64,000 bases of DNA from Stomoxys calcitrans. Its lineage: Eukaryota; Arthropoda; Insecta; Diptera; Muscidae. Below the pieces are notes generated by a model that ran no database searches, was not told the origin of the DNA, and worked only from the letters and a program-made list of their open reading frames with translations. The stretch covers positions 200,058,269 through 200,122,268 of the forward strand of contig NC_081552.1 in assembly GCF_963082655.1 (NCBI RefSeq), given 5' to 3'. Positions 1-9,955 of the stretch are shown here, piece by piece (position 1 is the first letter of the stretch; each line of letters opens with the position of its first letter). The position numbers and the translations under genes were made by a program.

Positions 1-3000
1 AATTGATAAGAAATACCAAAACATTGGGAAATAATTTTGAATCATTTTCGCATATGCTTAAGGTAAGTAAAAATTTAACTGAATATGTGTATGCTTGGAA
101 ACTGGAAATAGATAAATTTTCCAATTTTACACTCAGAGAATTTTGTAAGTAAAGCAAAGGAAAAATGTTTGCTGTAACAAAAGATTGTCTTATTAGGAGA
201 TAAGATGTACTATACAAGTTTTTATGGCATTTTTATGCCTCTGTCACAATTTTGCAATCTCAAAACTGCGGACAGTATTGCTGTTTTAGCAAAAAATGAC
301 TCCAGTCCCATTTTCAACAGACTTTCTGTTATAACCTCAAATATTTTTGTTGTTTTAAATAAATAATAATTTTCGGAAGCATTTTTTAATTCTATTCCCT
401 ATTCTAGCTAAACCTTTGGGGCAATAAATGTGACCTCTCGTTAAGTACTGGCCAAGATGTTAAACCTCTTGACAATCTCAATAAACTTGTGGATAGTCTT
501 AATGGGAATATATTAACAGATGACTGTGTCCACATTTGGAATTGCATACAAAGTGGAATGGCGCAACAGCAGAAAACCCAAAAGCGGTGTGTAGACTTTG
601 TATGTGATAATGCTGGTTTTGAACTATTTACCGATTTGCTATTGGGCAAATATTTGATAGAGCATAATTTAACGGACATGGTACGTTTTCATGTAAAAAC
701 AATGCCTTGGTTTGTTTCGGATACAACACCTCCCGATGTTCAAAACGCTTTGAAATACATGGAGAATCATGCGACTGCTGACCTAAGTGATTTTGGTAAA
801 CAATGTTTAGGCTATTTCAATAATGGTATATTTGAAATTGAAGCCAGGGAGAGTTTTTGGACGACACCCTATGAGTTCTATAGGTAAGACTTCTTATCTC
901 TCTTATATATAAAAATCAATTTGTGTTTGGTTGTGTGTATGTTCCGTATAGACTCAAAAACGGCTGAACCGATATTCTTGAAATTTTCACAGATGGTGCA
1001 TAATCCCGTGGTGAAAATGGTGTACTACATTTTTATACCCTCCACCATAAGATGGGGGGTATACTAATTTCGTCATTCTGATTGTAACTACTCGAAATAT
1101 TCGTCTTAGACCCCTTAAAGTATATATATATTCTTGATCGTCGTGAAATTTTATGTCGATCTAGCCATGTCCGTCCGTCTGTCCGTCCGTCCGTCCGTCT
1201 GTCTGTCGAAAGCACGCTAACTTCCGAAGGAGTAAAGCTAGCCGCTTGAAATTTTGCGCAAATACTTCTTATTAGTGTAGGTCAGTTGGTATTGTAAATG
1301 GGCCATATCGGTCCATGTTTTGATATAGCTGCCATATAAACCGATCTTGGGTCTTGACTTCTTGAGCCTCTAGAGGGCGCAATTCTTATCCGATTGGAAT
1401 AAAATTTTGCACGACGTGTTTCGTTATTATATCCAACATCTGTGTCAAGTATGGTTCAAATCGGTCCATAACCTTATATAGCTGTCATATAAACCGATCT
1501 TGGGTCTTGACTTCTTGAGCCTCTAGAGGGCGCATTTCTTATCCAATTTGAATGAATTTTGGCACGTAGTATTTTGTTATGATATCCAACAACTGTGCCA
1601 AATATGGTTTAAATCGGTTCATAACCTGATATAGCTGTCATATAAACCGATCTGGGGTCTTGACTTCTTGAGCCTCTAGAGGGCGCTTTTCTTATCCAAT
1701 TTGAATGAATTTTGGCACGTAGTATTTTGTTATTATATCCAACAACTGTGCCAAGTATGGTTCAAATCGGTCCATAACCTGATATAGCTCCCATATAAAC
1801 CGAGATGGGATCTTGACTTCTTGAGCCTCCTCGGTCTATAGCCCGATACAGCTCCCATATAAATCGATCTCTCTATTTTACTTCTTGAGCCCACAAAGAG
1901 AGCAATTCTTATTCGAATTGGCTGACATTTTACACAGGTCTCCAACATAAATATAATTTAATTGTGGTTCAAACCGGACCATATCTTAATATCGCTCTAA
2001 TAGCAGAGCAAATCTTTTCTTATATCCTTTTATTTTGCCAAAGAAGAGATGCCGGGAAAAGAACTTGACAAATGCGATCCATGGTGGAGGGTATATAAGA
2101 TTCGGCCCGGCCGAACTTAGCACGCTTTTACTTGTTGATATCTGAAGGGGGGGGCGGACCCTCCCCCTTAGCCTAATTTTCAAAAACGTCAGATCTGGGA
2201 GATGTGTGGTGCGATTTAAGCGAAATTCTATGTGCTGTCTTACAGTAACCTAAAAACAAAAATTTGGTATCCAAATTTCGGATGGGGTACCTAGGGAGCC
2301 GCCCACTCCCAAAACCTACCAAATATATATATATAGACCAAACACGACAGTATGGGACTCAAATGAAAGGTATTTGAGATTAGAAAACATATCTGATATC
2401 TAATTGTCGGACCAAGTATTTGGGGGAACGCCCCAACCCCCAAAACACCTCTAAATCGGACATATTTACCGACCATGGCAAAGTGGTACTCAAATGAAAG
2501 GTATTTGCGAGGAGAATACGAATCTGATATGCAAATTTGGGAACAAGATTCTGGGGTCTACCCCCTCCCAAAACACACCCAAATAGAACTTATTTACTGG
2601 CCATAGCAATATGGGGCTCAAATAAAAGGTATTTGAGTGTAGAATACGAATCTGATATCCAAATGTGGGACCAAGTGTTTGGGGGGCCGCCTCTCCCCAA
2701 AAACTACCTCCAAAGTTGACAAATTTGTGACCACAGCAATATGGGGCTCAAATGAAAGGTCTTTGGAAGTAAAGAACGAATCTGATATTAATATTCGCGG
2801 TAAAGTGTCTATGAGGCCACTTCACCACCCAAATAGGACGTATTTGCTGACCATTACAATGTGGGACTCAAATAAGAGGTATTTTAGAGTAGAACACGAA
2901 TCTGATACATATTTTCAGGGTCAAGTCACTGAATGACCACCCCATCCCCCAAAACACCCCCCAAACCGGTCATGTGTCTCAAATGAAAGGATTTGGGAGT

Positions 3001-4029
3001 AGACCACGAATCTAATATCAACATTACAATCCCAAAATAGGACGTATTTGGTCACCATGACAATTTGGGTCTTAAAGAGATTGGAGCTCGATATTGATAG
3101 TTTTTAGCGCTCATACGCCAAACCGGACATATTTGCTGACTTTTGCAGTAAGGGGTTCAAATGAAAGGCAATTGTGAACAGAAAACGGATTTGATAACCA
3201 ATTTTGGGGCCAAGTAGTCGAGGGACGCCTGATACCCACATTCGGGATCACGTTTCTGGGGGCCATACCACTCTTTAACCCACCAACCACCACCTTGGGG
3301 GCCTTACCACTCATAAAATCCCCATGAGAATATAGGGCTCGAATAAAGTCTTTTAAGAATGGGGTATACCAAACAACCACACTTAAATGATCCTAAAACA
3401 CCCGAGAGAATTCATAGACCAATTAAGATCAAATGGGATTCAGATAAAGGGATTAATATTGTTAGTCAAGCGATATAAATATAGAGGTTTCGTAGCATGG
3501 TATTTCACTAAAACCTCTTTAATTGTCTAAAGAAATATTTAAAAGATAATTTTGTTCCATATAAAGTAAAAGAAGGCGCAGCGGAGCGGGCCCGGTTCAG
3601 CTAGTATGTGATAAGAGGAAAAGTTATAAGAATAGTTAAGTCATTGATTAACTGACAGTATTATTTCCTGTTTATAAGTTATTTTGCCAAGATTTATAAC
3701 AGTTTATTTTTTTTGATATTTTTAGAATGAACGATATAGCACCTGGTCTATATCAACTTCTATCAACGTCGCTACTCATTATCTTTAAAGGGGATTTGAA
3801 CTATCGCAAACTTTTAGGCGACTTCAATTGGGATCCAACTGAGAACTTTCAAAAGTGCCTACGAGGTTTTAATCCTTCTAATTTGTGTACTCTACGCACA
3901 GTTAAGGCTGATCTGATTTGCGGCTTGAAACCAGGTCTGGCTGAAGAGCTAACTTCGAAAACGAATGACTGGATGCTTACTGGAGAATATGCTGTCATAC
4001 AATTTGCTAAAGGCGCCAAGGAGAATTGA
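1..4029 (+). CDS. ARMT1: ARMT1 / DUF89 damage-control phosphatase, 3' part
   Basis: Partial gene; the 5' exons lie left of the window. Coding exons are <1..62, 408..883 and 3726..4029. The junctions are AAG|gtaagt, ttctag|CTA, AG|gtaaga and ttttag|A, and frame is kept across both. The protein shows the DUF89 hallmarks: LWGNKCDLSLS at the start of exon 2, the metal-binding VCDNAGFEL and FVSDTTPPD, then FKGDLNYRKLLGD and the TLRTVKADLICGL segment in the last exon, ending at TGA. Family members are metal-dependent phosphatases acting on damaged sugar phosphates; the human protein was also reported as a carboxyl methyltransferase. The 2.84-kb second intron (884-3725) is almost entirely a Helitron, while the first intron is 345 bp. 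All catalytic motifs are present, so the gene is probably functional. Identity is confident; the N-terminus cannot be judged. Confidence 0.9.
897..3604 (+). mobile_element. Helitron copy 1 (non-autonomous), in ARMT1 intron 2
   Basis: The left end starts TC (tctctcttatatataaaaat), directly after an A. The right end is a GC-rich palindromic stretch, gcggagcgggcccggttc, followed by CTAG and then a host T at 3605. TC at 5', a hairpin plus CTAG at 3', and insertion between A and T are Helitron features. The interior is non-coding and built of diverged repeats containing the phrases 'aatctgatatccaaat' and 'caaatgaaaggtatttg' (2200-3450). A second element, R153, is nested at 1034-2139. No Rep/helicase reading frame is visible. 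The ends recur at 60200 (3' end) and, reversed, near 51960 (5' end). Confidence 0.75.
1034..2139 (-). mobile_element. R153 element, copy 1 (nested in the Helitron)
   Basis: One end reads tataccctccaccat and the other tggtggagggtata followed by ttcggcccggccgaa and a cttttacttgtt terminus. The first two are inverted relative to each other. Inside, the phrase ccgatct recurs at 1341, 1494, 1647 and 1800, a constant step of 153 bp; the array is then truncated. A gtcc/gtct-rich microsatellite stretch (1169-1208) is part of the element, because it recurs in the copy at 61029-62369. Helitron sequence resumes on both sides (tactaca... / gatatctg...), as comparison with the uninterrupted copy near 51810-51840 shows. 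I do not recognise the family. Confidence 0.7.
3606..3725 (+). other. Residual ARMT1 intron and acceptor
   Basis: This is short AT-rich host intron between the Helitron 3' end and the acceptor. A pyrimidine/T-rich run (gtttattttttttgatattt) leads to the ttttag acceptor at 3725. Nothing else is seen. Confidence 0.6.
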
Positions 4030-4251
4030 TGCGAAAGCATTACTGAACATCTCATATACACATTTTTGACAAAAAGAATTGCTGCCGTTTTAACAACTTT
4101 TTTTTGTAAAAAAAATACAAAAGCATTTTATTGATACATATATGTATGTATATTAGAGTGTCCCAAAAAAATTTATTTTTTTTTTCAAAAAGCATCTCCT
4201 CCATTATTTTCCTTTTGATCTCAAAAAACAACAAACAAAAAAATTGGCTAT

Positions 4252-4440
4252 GTGTTAACGATAGCCTAAGCGTCTCGGTAGTCGGTAGCGTCTCTGGTAA
4301 TTCGAGCACGCTACCAGCGTGCGGGGTCGTGGGTTCGATTCCCACCTGAGACCTTGGTCTGTCGCTACTGTGGTGTTACATAGGACTAAACATTGTCTAA
4401 TTGAGCCTGTAAAGGACTACCGCTCTTACCTAACCTAACG
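4252..4440 (+). repeat. T1 tRNA-derived SINE, copy 1
   Basis: The head is tRNA-like. The T arm gtgggttcgattcccac has a perfect 5-bp stem and a canonical B box. The anticodon arm gcacg-ctaccag-cgtgc has a 7-nt loop with U33 and anticodon-position ACC. A gtctc/gagac pairing brackets the unit. A body follows (ttggtctgtcgctactgtgg), and the element ends in a cctaacctaac tail at about 4440. Related copies on the other strand are at 26440-26556 and 27670-27705. The body, the tail and the existence of several copies argue against a functional tRNA gene. Confidence 0.75.
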
Positions 4441-4532
4441 ATAAACTCTGCTGACGCAGCGTCCAAAGTTGAATATAGTGATAGGTAAACGAAGTATACA
4501 TTTATATGGCATTTATAGTTAAATCATTAAAT

Positions 4533-4780
4533 CCCGGCCGACACGGGATAACTATGAGCCCCTGGTTATCCTGGTGGTGGAAGCTTAGCTGAAAGCTACC
4601 GGGCGCGTCCACAGATTGCGGAAGGTGGAAAGCTCCGTTTTTATGCGGAGTAGCTTCTAAGTGAGGAGTCAGGTGGCACTGGCTCTTAATTAAATACTGA
4701 GTGCCAATGATACTCGAGATGACAAGGTGAGTTATTGGCGCCTTCAAATAACTAATGGCCAACATCAGCGTCTGTTCCCA
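4533..4780 (+). repeat. Repeat B, truncated copy
   Basis: Carries the repeat B landmarks cacgggataactatgagc, gaagcttagctgaaagcta, gcggagtagctt, aatactgagtgcc and gttattggcgccttcaaat. The family recurs at 21425-22390, 26545-26900, 27705-28031, 29325-29478, 37575-37985, 38850-39080, 45662-45925 and 46650-46858. Complete copies end in a small hairpin and a CAA-rich tail; that end is missing here. No reading frame is conserved between copies. Confidence 0.7.
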
Positions 4781-7260
4781 GGTTAGGGGCGACTGGAGGC
4801 GAGCGTCGGATATTGGAGCAAGCGGCTCACCACAACGAGGGATACAGGCGCAGTCCCACATGCGGTTGGGGCGCTGGGCCAATAACCCGCCCCCGGAAAA
4901 CTATAAGAACTACTTTGAGAAACAAAGGAATAATAAAAACGGACCCCCAACGTTCACGACCCACGCAAACGAAAAAAGGACCATGATTTGCGGATCTGCA
5001 CCTGGAATGTCCGCACTCTTTATAGAGAAGGTGCAGTATACACGCTGGCGGAGAAGTGCAATGGACTGGGAATGGCATCACTACAACACCAAACGGTGAC
5101 GAACTATACTATAGCTGCCATAACACGAGGCATAAATTTGGCTGAATGAGAGGCTAGCCACGATCCGCTTAAAAGCCAAATTCTTCAATATCAGCCTTAT
5201 TTGTGCCCACGCCCCGACGGAAGACAAAGACGAGTAGACCAAGGATATCTTCTACGAGCGCCTAGAGAGAGAATATAACCGATGCCCCGCCCATGATATT
5301 AAAATCGTTTTGGGGGAGTTTAATGCAAAGATAGGGAAGGAAGAGATTTTTGGTCAAACAGTCGGAAAGATTAGCCTCCACGAGATAACGTACAGTAATG
5401 GGTTGAGGCTGATAGATTTTGTCGCGGCAAAAAAACAAGGTAGTTAGTAGCACCAGATTTCAACATAAAAATATTCACAAAGCCACATGGCTGTCTCCCG
5501 ATCAAAACACGAGGAACCAAATCGATCACGTTGTGATAGATGGAAGGCATTCATCCAGCGTGTTAGATGTACGATCGATCCGTGGAGCGAATATAGATTC
5601 GGATCATTACCTTGCTGCAGTAAAGGTTCGCACCCATTTGAACAAGGCGAGGAAAGTAAGATCTGATACTGCACGGAAGCTGGACATTAAAAAGCTGCAA
5701 ACACAACAGATGGCAGCGGCATACTCCTCTCGATTGACCCAACTGCTTGATGAAAGCACTCCTTGTTCCGATGATATTATGGCGCAGTGGCAAACTATTG
5801 TCCACTCCATAGAAAATGCCGCGAAATCCGTAATTGGGTACCGGAAGCCCCCCTAAAAAACCTATGATACGACCAAGAGTGTCGAGATGCTACTGAAGCC
5901 AAGAATGCGGCACATAGAGTAACCCTGCAATCAGTAGCAACGCGCCAGATGAAGGAGAGGTATCGGGAGAAAAGAAGAGAGGAGAATCGTCTATTCCGCA
6001 GAAAGAAAAAGGAAATGGAAAGACGTGAGTGAGAGCGAATTGAGATGTAAAGGAGTCAGAATTAAGTCGGAAATTCTACCAAAGAATTAAACATCAAACC
6101 GATGGCTTTGGTGCAGGCTCATCCTCCAGCAGAGACAAAGAAGGAAATCTGGTAACTGACACAGATAGCATGCTGAGGATATGGAAAGAATATTTTACTC
6201 AACTGCTAGTGTACGACGTTGGCGGCGAAGAGGATACCGCAGAACCAATCAATGATGATGGTATAGAATGTTTACCTCCTAGTCAGAATGAGGTCCAAGT
6301 AGCAGTGATACGACTAAGGAACAACAAGGCAGCAGTAGCCGACGGGTTACCCGCTGAACTATTTAAGACCGGAGGCGACAGGCTGATAAGGCGTATGCAT
6401 CAGCTTATCTGCGCAATCTGGCTATAAAAACACATACCCGATGATTGGAACCTCAGCATACTATGTCCGATGATATATCCTGCTGGAGAAGATTATACGA
6501 GATGCAGTTGAGTGTAGATATGGCACACTAATCAGAAGAGAACACATGTCACACAATCATAGGTCAGTCACCGGAAGTAGTAACTGCAGCCTTTGAAAGA
6601 ATCGGAAGAGAGTCAGTGAAAATGGGTGTGGCAGTAAATGGAAATAAGACGAAATGGATGGTTTCAACTCCCAAAAAGCCTTGTACAACCGAGCAGATAA
6701 AGAAAATGGAGAAAGCCGGGAACCACAACTTTGAGATAGTCAGTAACTTTATCTACCTCGGCACCGCCGTAACCGAAACGAATGACAACAGTTTTGAGAT
6801 AAAGCGAAGAATAATACTGGCAAACAGATGCTACTTTGGACTAAGTAAGCAGTTTAGAAACAAGGATACCTCTCGACAGACGAAGACTACACTTTACAAG
6901 GCACTGATACTACCCGTGCTGTTATATGGTTCTGAGGCATGGGAACTTGTGAAAGCAGCTGAGGCAGTGCTTGGAGTATTTGAGAGGAAGATTCTTCGTA
7001 AAATATATGGACCAGTCTGCGTTAATGGAGAATATAGGCGACTATGATCCACGAGCTATATGACCACGATAGCATAGTTACACGCAACAAAATACAACGG
7101 CTACGTTGGATAGGTCGTGTTGTCAGAATGGATGAAGAAGCTCCAGCAAAGAAGTCTTTTGAAGGCAAACACGGTGGTACACGCAAACCGGGAAGACCAA
7201 AAGCCCGATGGAAAGATCAAGTGGTGGGAGACACCTCGAAACTTGGTTAAGAATGAGCGC
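4780..7260 (+). pseudogene. Decayed non-LTR retrotransposon (RTE/craniofacial-protein-2-like)
   Basis: Several frames together give one LINE polyprotein. An endonuclease N-terminus, with a degraded TWNVRTLYREGAVYTLAEK-like segment, lies near 5000-5080. Endonuclease remains including RNQIDHVVIDGRH and DSDHYLAAVKVR lie at 5419-5856. The start of the reverse transcriptase (VIRLRNNKAAVADGLPAELF) is at 6170-6427. The post-RT region YLGTAVTETNDNSFEIKRRI ... LYGSEAWELV is at 6616-7047, and the typical C-terminal RLRWIGRVVRMDEEAPAKK ... KPGRPKARWKDQV at 7044-7250. The RT palm with its YxDD box is deleted around 6430-6600, and there are multiple stops and frameshifts. The copy is dead; the clade is assigned from recognised motifs only. 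Confidence 0.75.
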
Positions 7261-7344
7261 AGAAGATCGAGGCGCTTCGAATGCTATTCTACGTTGGGCT
7301 AGTGGAACAAATATTCTGTCATAGCCAATTAAAGTAAAGTAAGT

Positions 7345-7625
7345 ATACATCAACTATGGCTTAACCGATTTATTTGAATTTTTGATTGTAGATTGATAGG
7401 AACCGAAAAACGGATATCACATATTCAAATTTTGAGTCAAGTGCCTTAGGGGAACGCCGCAACCTAATACCCTACAAACCGACATATAGACCAAAAGGTA
7501 CAATGTGGGACCTAAATGAAAGGAATGACAGGTGTCAAATGTCAGGGGTACTTCCCACTCCCAAAGCCTTCTCTAAAATATGCGGACGCTCGAAAACATC
7601 CGCATATTTTAAAAAAATTCTTAGT
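7345..7625 (+). repeat. Helitron-type internal repeat fragment
   Basis: Contains phrases of the Helitron interior seen at 2200-3450: ggaaccgaaaaacggatatc, caagtgccttaggggaacgcc and caatgtgggacctaaatgaaag. No ends are visible and there is no conserved frame. Confidence 0.5.
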
Positions 7626-7798
7626 GCATCAAAGGGTACTAAATCGGTCCCGGGGGTAACACGGTACTCTTCAGATGGAAAAAGTACTGAATTTTCCATC
7701 CCTGATCTGTAGCGGAGGGCTGGATAACGAAAGTGTTGACTAGGAGAACAAATCAATGGGGTTTCCATGCTTTTGAGGAGAAATGGGTGTGGGTCCAC

Positions 7799-7846
7799 GC
7801 TCTCTCTCTCTCTATCTATCTCTCTCTCTCCCTTTCTTTCTCTCTG
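7799..7846. repeat. (TC)n microsatellite
   Basis: An impure run of tc/tatc units, about 48 bp. The reading frames through it translate to Ser/Leu repeats and are not genes. Confidence 0.9.
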
Positions 7847-7904
7847 TACAATTAGGCCAATTGCCTTGGTCAAAGTCCCAGAAAGACTGAGCTGTCACCA
7901 TTTT

Positions 7905-8548
7905 CGAGGAAGGGAAAGCTGGTTGTTTTCAAAGGACCTAAGCTGGATAGGGGAGAGCTGCCGATCTAATAAGGCCAAGTACCTGAGAGTAAGGGTTAGA
8001 ATGGGTGTGAATTCTCTCAATTCTGTCGCACCACGATATATAGGAGCTTAGAACGGGGACAGTAGATATTTATGACGGTGGTTCGTCCCATTCTGGTGTG
8101 GCAGCTGTGATTGAGAAGGAACAGGATACAGCGGCCTTAGGTTGAAGGAATCGAAAATCTGGTGTTCCTTGAACTTTTGGCACTTTTCAGTTCTCTTGGT
8201 AGCTGGGGATGCAGCGTAGCGGCAGGGTATATAAGAAGCGAGGGTCTTAAACCAAGAGGGTCTATCTTTCTTAATGGGTTTAACGTCATTTTCCTTAATG
8301 GAGTTCTCTGGCCTGGAGGCATCCTACCTTTTTTTGGGCTTTATGTATACATGGTTGGGACGAGATTGAATGGGGGAGGGGCAAGATTAATTATTGAGTT
8401 ATCAAAAATTAAGGAGTCATATAAGCTTCCGGTCTTAAAACTCTGGAGACGAATCCGATACACGAGCAGTTGCCAAATCGGACTTTCCCCAGCTGAGTAG
8501 TCAGGGTGCACTGAAGCCATTTAAATAGGGCCATAGAAGGGCAAGAGC
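7905..8548. other. Unassigned spacer with a possible LINE remnant
   Basis: Around 7950-8110, conceptual translations (KAKYLRVRVRMGV, then MTVVRPILVW) resemble the post-RT 'KYLGV...' and 'VVRPIL.YG' segments of LINEs, in different frames. The rest (8140-8548) has open frames but no recognisable motif, and I see no gene. Confidence 0.3.
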
Positions 8549-8895
8549 GGTTGGAGCCCACTGTAGCGCAGACGTTAACATGTCCGCCTATGACGCAGAA
8601 CGCCTGGGTTCGAATCCTGCCGAGAACAGAAAATTTCCAGCGGTTATTATCCCCTACTAATGCTGGCGCCATTTGTGGCAGTCATTTAAAAACTTCTCCA
8701 AAAAAGTGTCGCACTGTTGCACGCCGGTCGGACTCGGCTACAAAAAGGAGGCTCCTTATCATTTAGCTTAAACTTTGCTGCCCGGATCATATTGGGGGTG
8801 GCAGAGAATGAAACATCTGGCAAGATGGCCTGGAAAGAATCGCCCTTGAATGCTGATCATGCAACTGAATCAGTTAAACCTAACCTGTGCGAGCT
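8549..8895 (+). repeat. T2 tRNA-derived SINE
   Basis: A tRNA-like head (cactgtagcgcagacgttaa ... cgcctgggttcgaatcctg) with a canonical B box gggttcgaatcc. A body follows, with tttccagcggttattatccc and ggtcggactcggctacaaaa, ending in a taaacctaacct tail near 8885. Partial copies on the other strand lie at 13905-13990, 44705-44785 and 60026-60110, and a body fragment at 23140-23250. The family differs from T1. Confidence 0.7.
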
Positions 8896-9015
8896 TTTGG
8901 TAGGATAAACGCTTCTACGATGACAGTGCAAATGGGGCGTAGGCAGTATGGCCGAGTTGTTCACGGAACACAATGTCACTGAAAGAAGTCCTGGCTGATT
9001 ATTACAATGTCAGGC

Positions 9016-9830
9016 ATTTGGAATATTAATTTTCGACCCAACAAAGTATATACACTTGATGTTCGTAATAATCTAAGAGGTTCAAGACTTGTCTGTCCGT
9101 CTGTACGTGACAATCACGCTACAGTCTTTAAAAATAAAGATATTGAGCTGAAATTTTGCTCATTATTTTTTATCATGGACAGGATAAGTTAAAATATGGG
9201 CTATATCGGAATCTATTATGACCGATCTCATGATTTCAGGTCTAAGGTCAATAAAAGCCTTATTTATTGACCGATTACGATGAAATTTGGCACAGTGAGT
9301 TGTCTTAGGACCCTCAATATCCGTGTAGGAAAATATCTTGATATAGCCTCCATATAGACTGATCTTCTAAATCAAAGGTCTAGGCTCAAAGAAGTCTCAT
9401 TTATTGTTGTTATGGCAATGTGTTATACACTGAGGAGGAAGCCCCTGCCGAAGAATCACTCCATCGGGTCAACCTGGTACGTACAGCCGGCTGCCATTTA
9501 TTCCCTTGCTGAAATTTGCCAACTAAGTTTCGTTAGACCCTCAACATACGTGTCAAATATGGTCCAGAGAGATTTTTTTTTGAATATAGTTGTCATAAAT
9601 ACCGATCTTCCGATTTAAGTTCTTGGGTCCATAAAAGACCTTCTTATTGCGGTTTCGTTTAAATTTGCCACAAAGAGATGTGTAAGGTCTTTCGACAAGC
9701 GTGCGTATGGATCAGATCGGCCCATATTTAGGTATAATCCCCATGTAGACCGATCTTTCGATTTAAAGACATCCGCAACAAATATGGTTCAGACCGGTTT
9801 ATATTCTATTCTGTTTTGTCGTGGGAGGAT
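9016..9830 (+). repeat. Repeat D fragment (accgatct-rich) with SINE-C inside
   Basis: Diverged non-coding repeat with recurring phrases: gaaatttggcacagtgagtt, gaccctcaatatccgtg and catatagactgatct. The same family fills 44460-46650. It is interrupted by a SINE-C copy at 9403-9499. No coding signal. Confidence 0.5.
9403..9499 (-). repeat. SINE-C copy 1
   Basis: Diverged copy of the 107-bp element: ttgttgttatggcaatgtgt, acactgaggaggaagcccc, tccatcgggtcaacctggta and cagccggctgcc. The tail is at the left (TTG run), so the element is on the minus strand. Confidence 0.7.
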
Positions 9831-9955
9831 GACTTCTTCAAATCCTATAGGCGATTGAGAGTATCCAATGAAGGCGTTTACTGGGTAGTTTTTTTTACTG
9901 CTGTTGCTACCGTATTCATAAACCACCCCGGTGTCCAGTGTTTGATCTAGATATA

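Noticed and set aside
4285..4352. Functional tRNA gene
   Set aside because: It has a SINE body and tail, related copies elsewhere in the window, and an ACC anticodon position.
7767..8051. Ser/Leu-rich open frame
   Set aside because: Generated by the (TC)n microsatellite at 7799-7846.
8162..8500. 112-codon open frame upstream of the T2 SINE
   Set aside because: No recognisable motif, low-complexity composition, and it lies within repeat debris.
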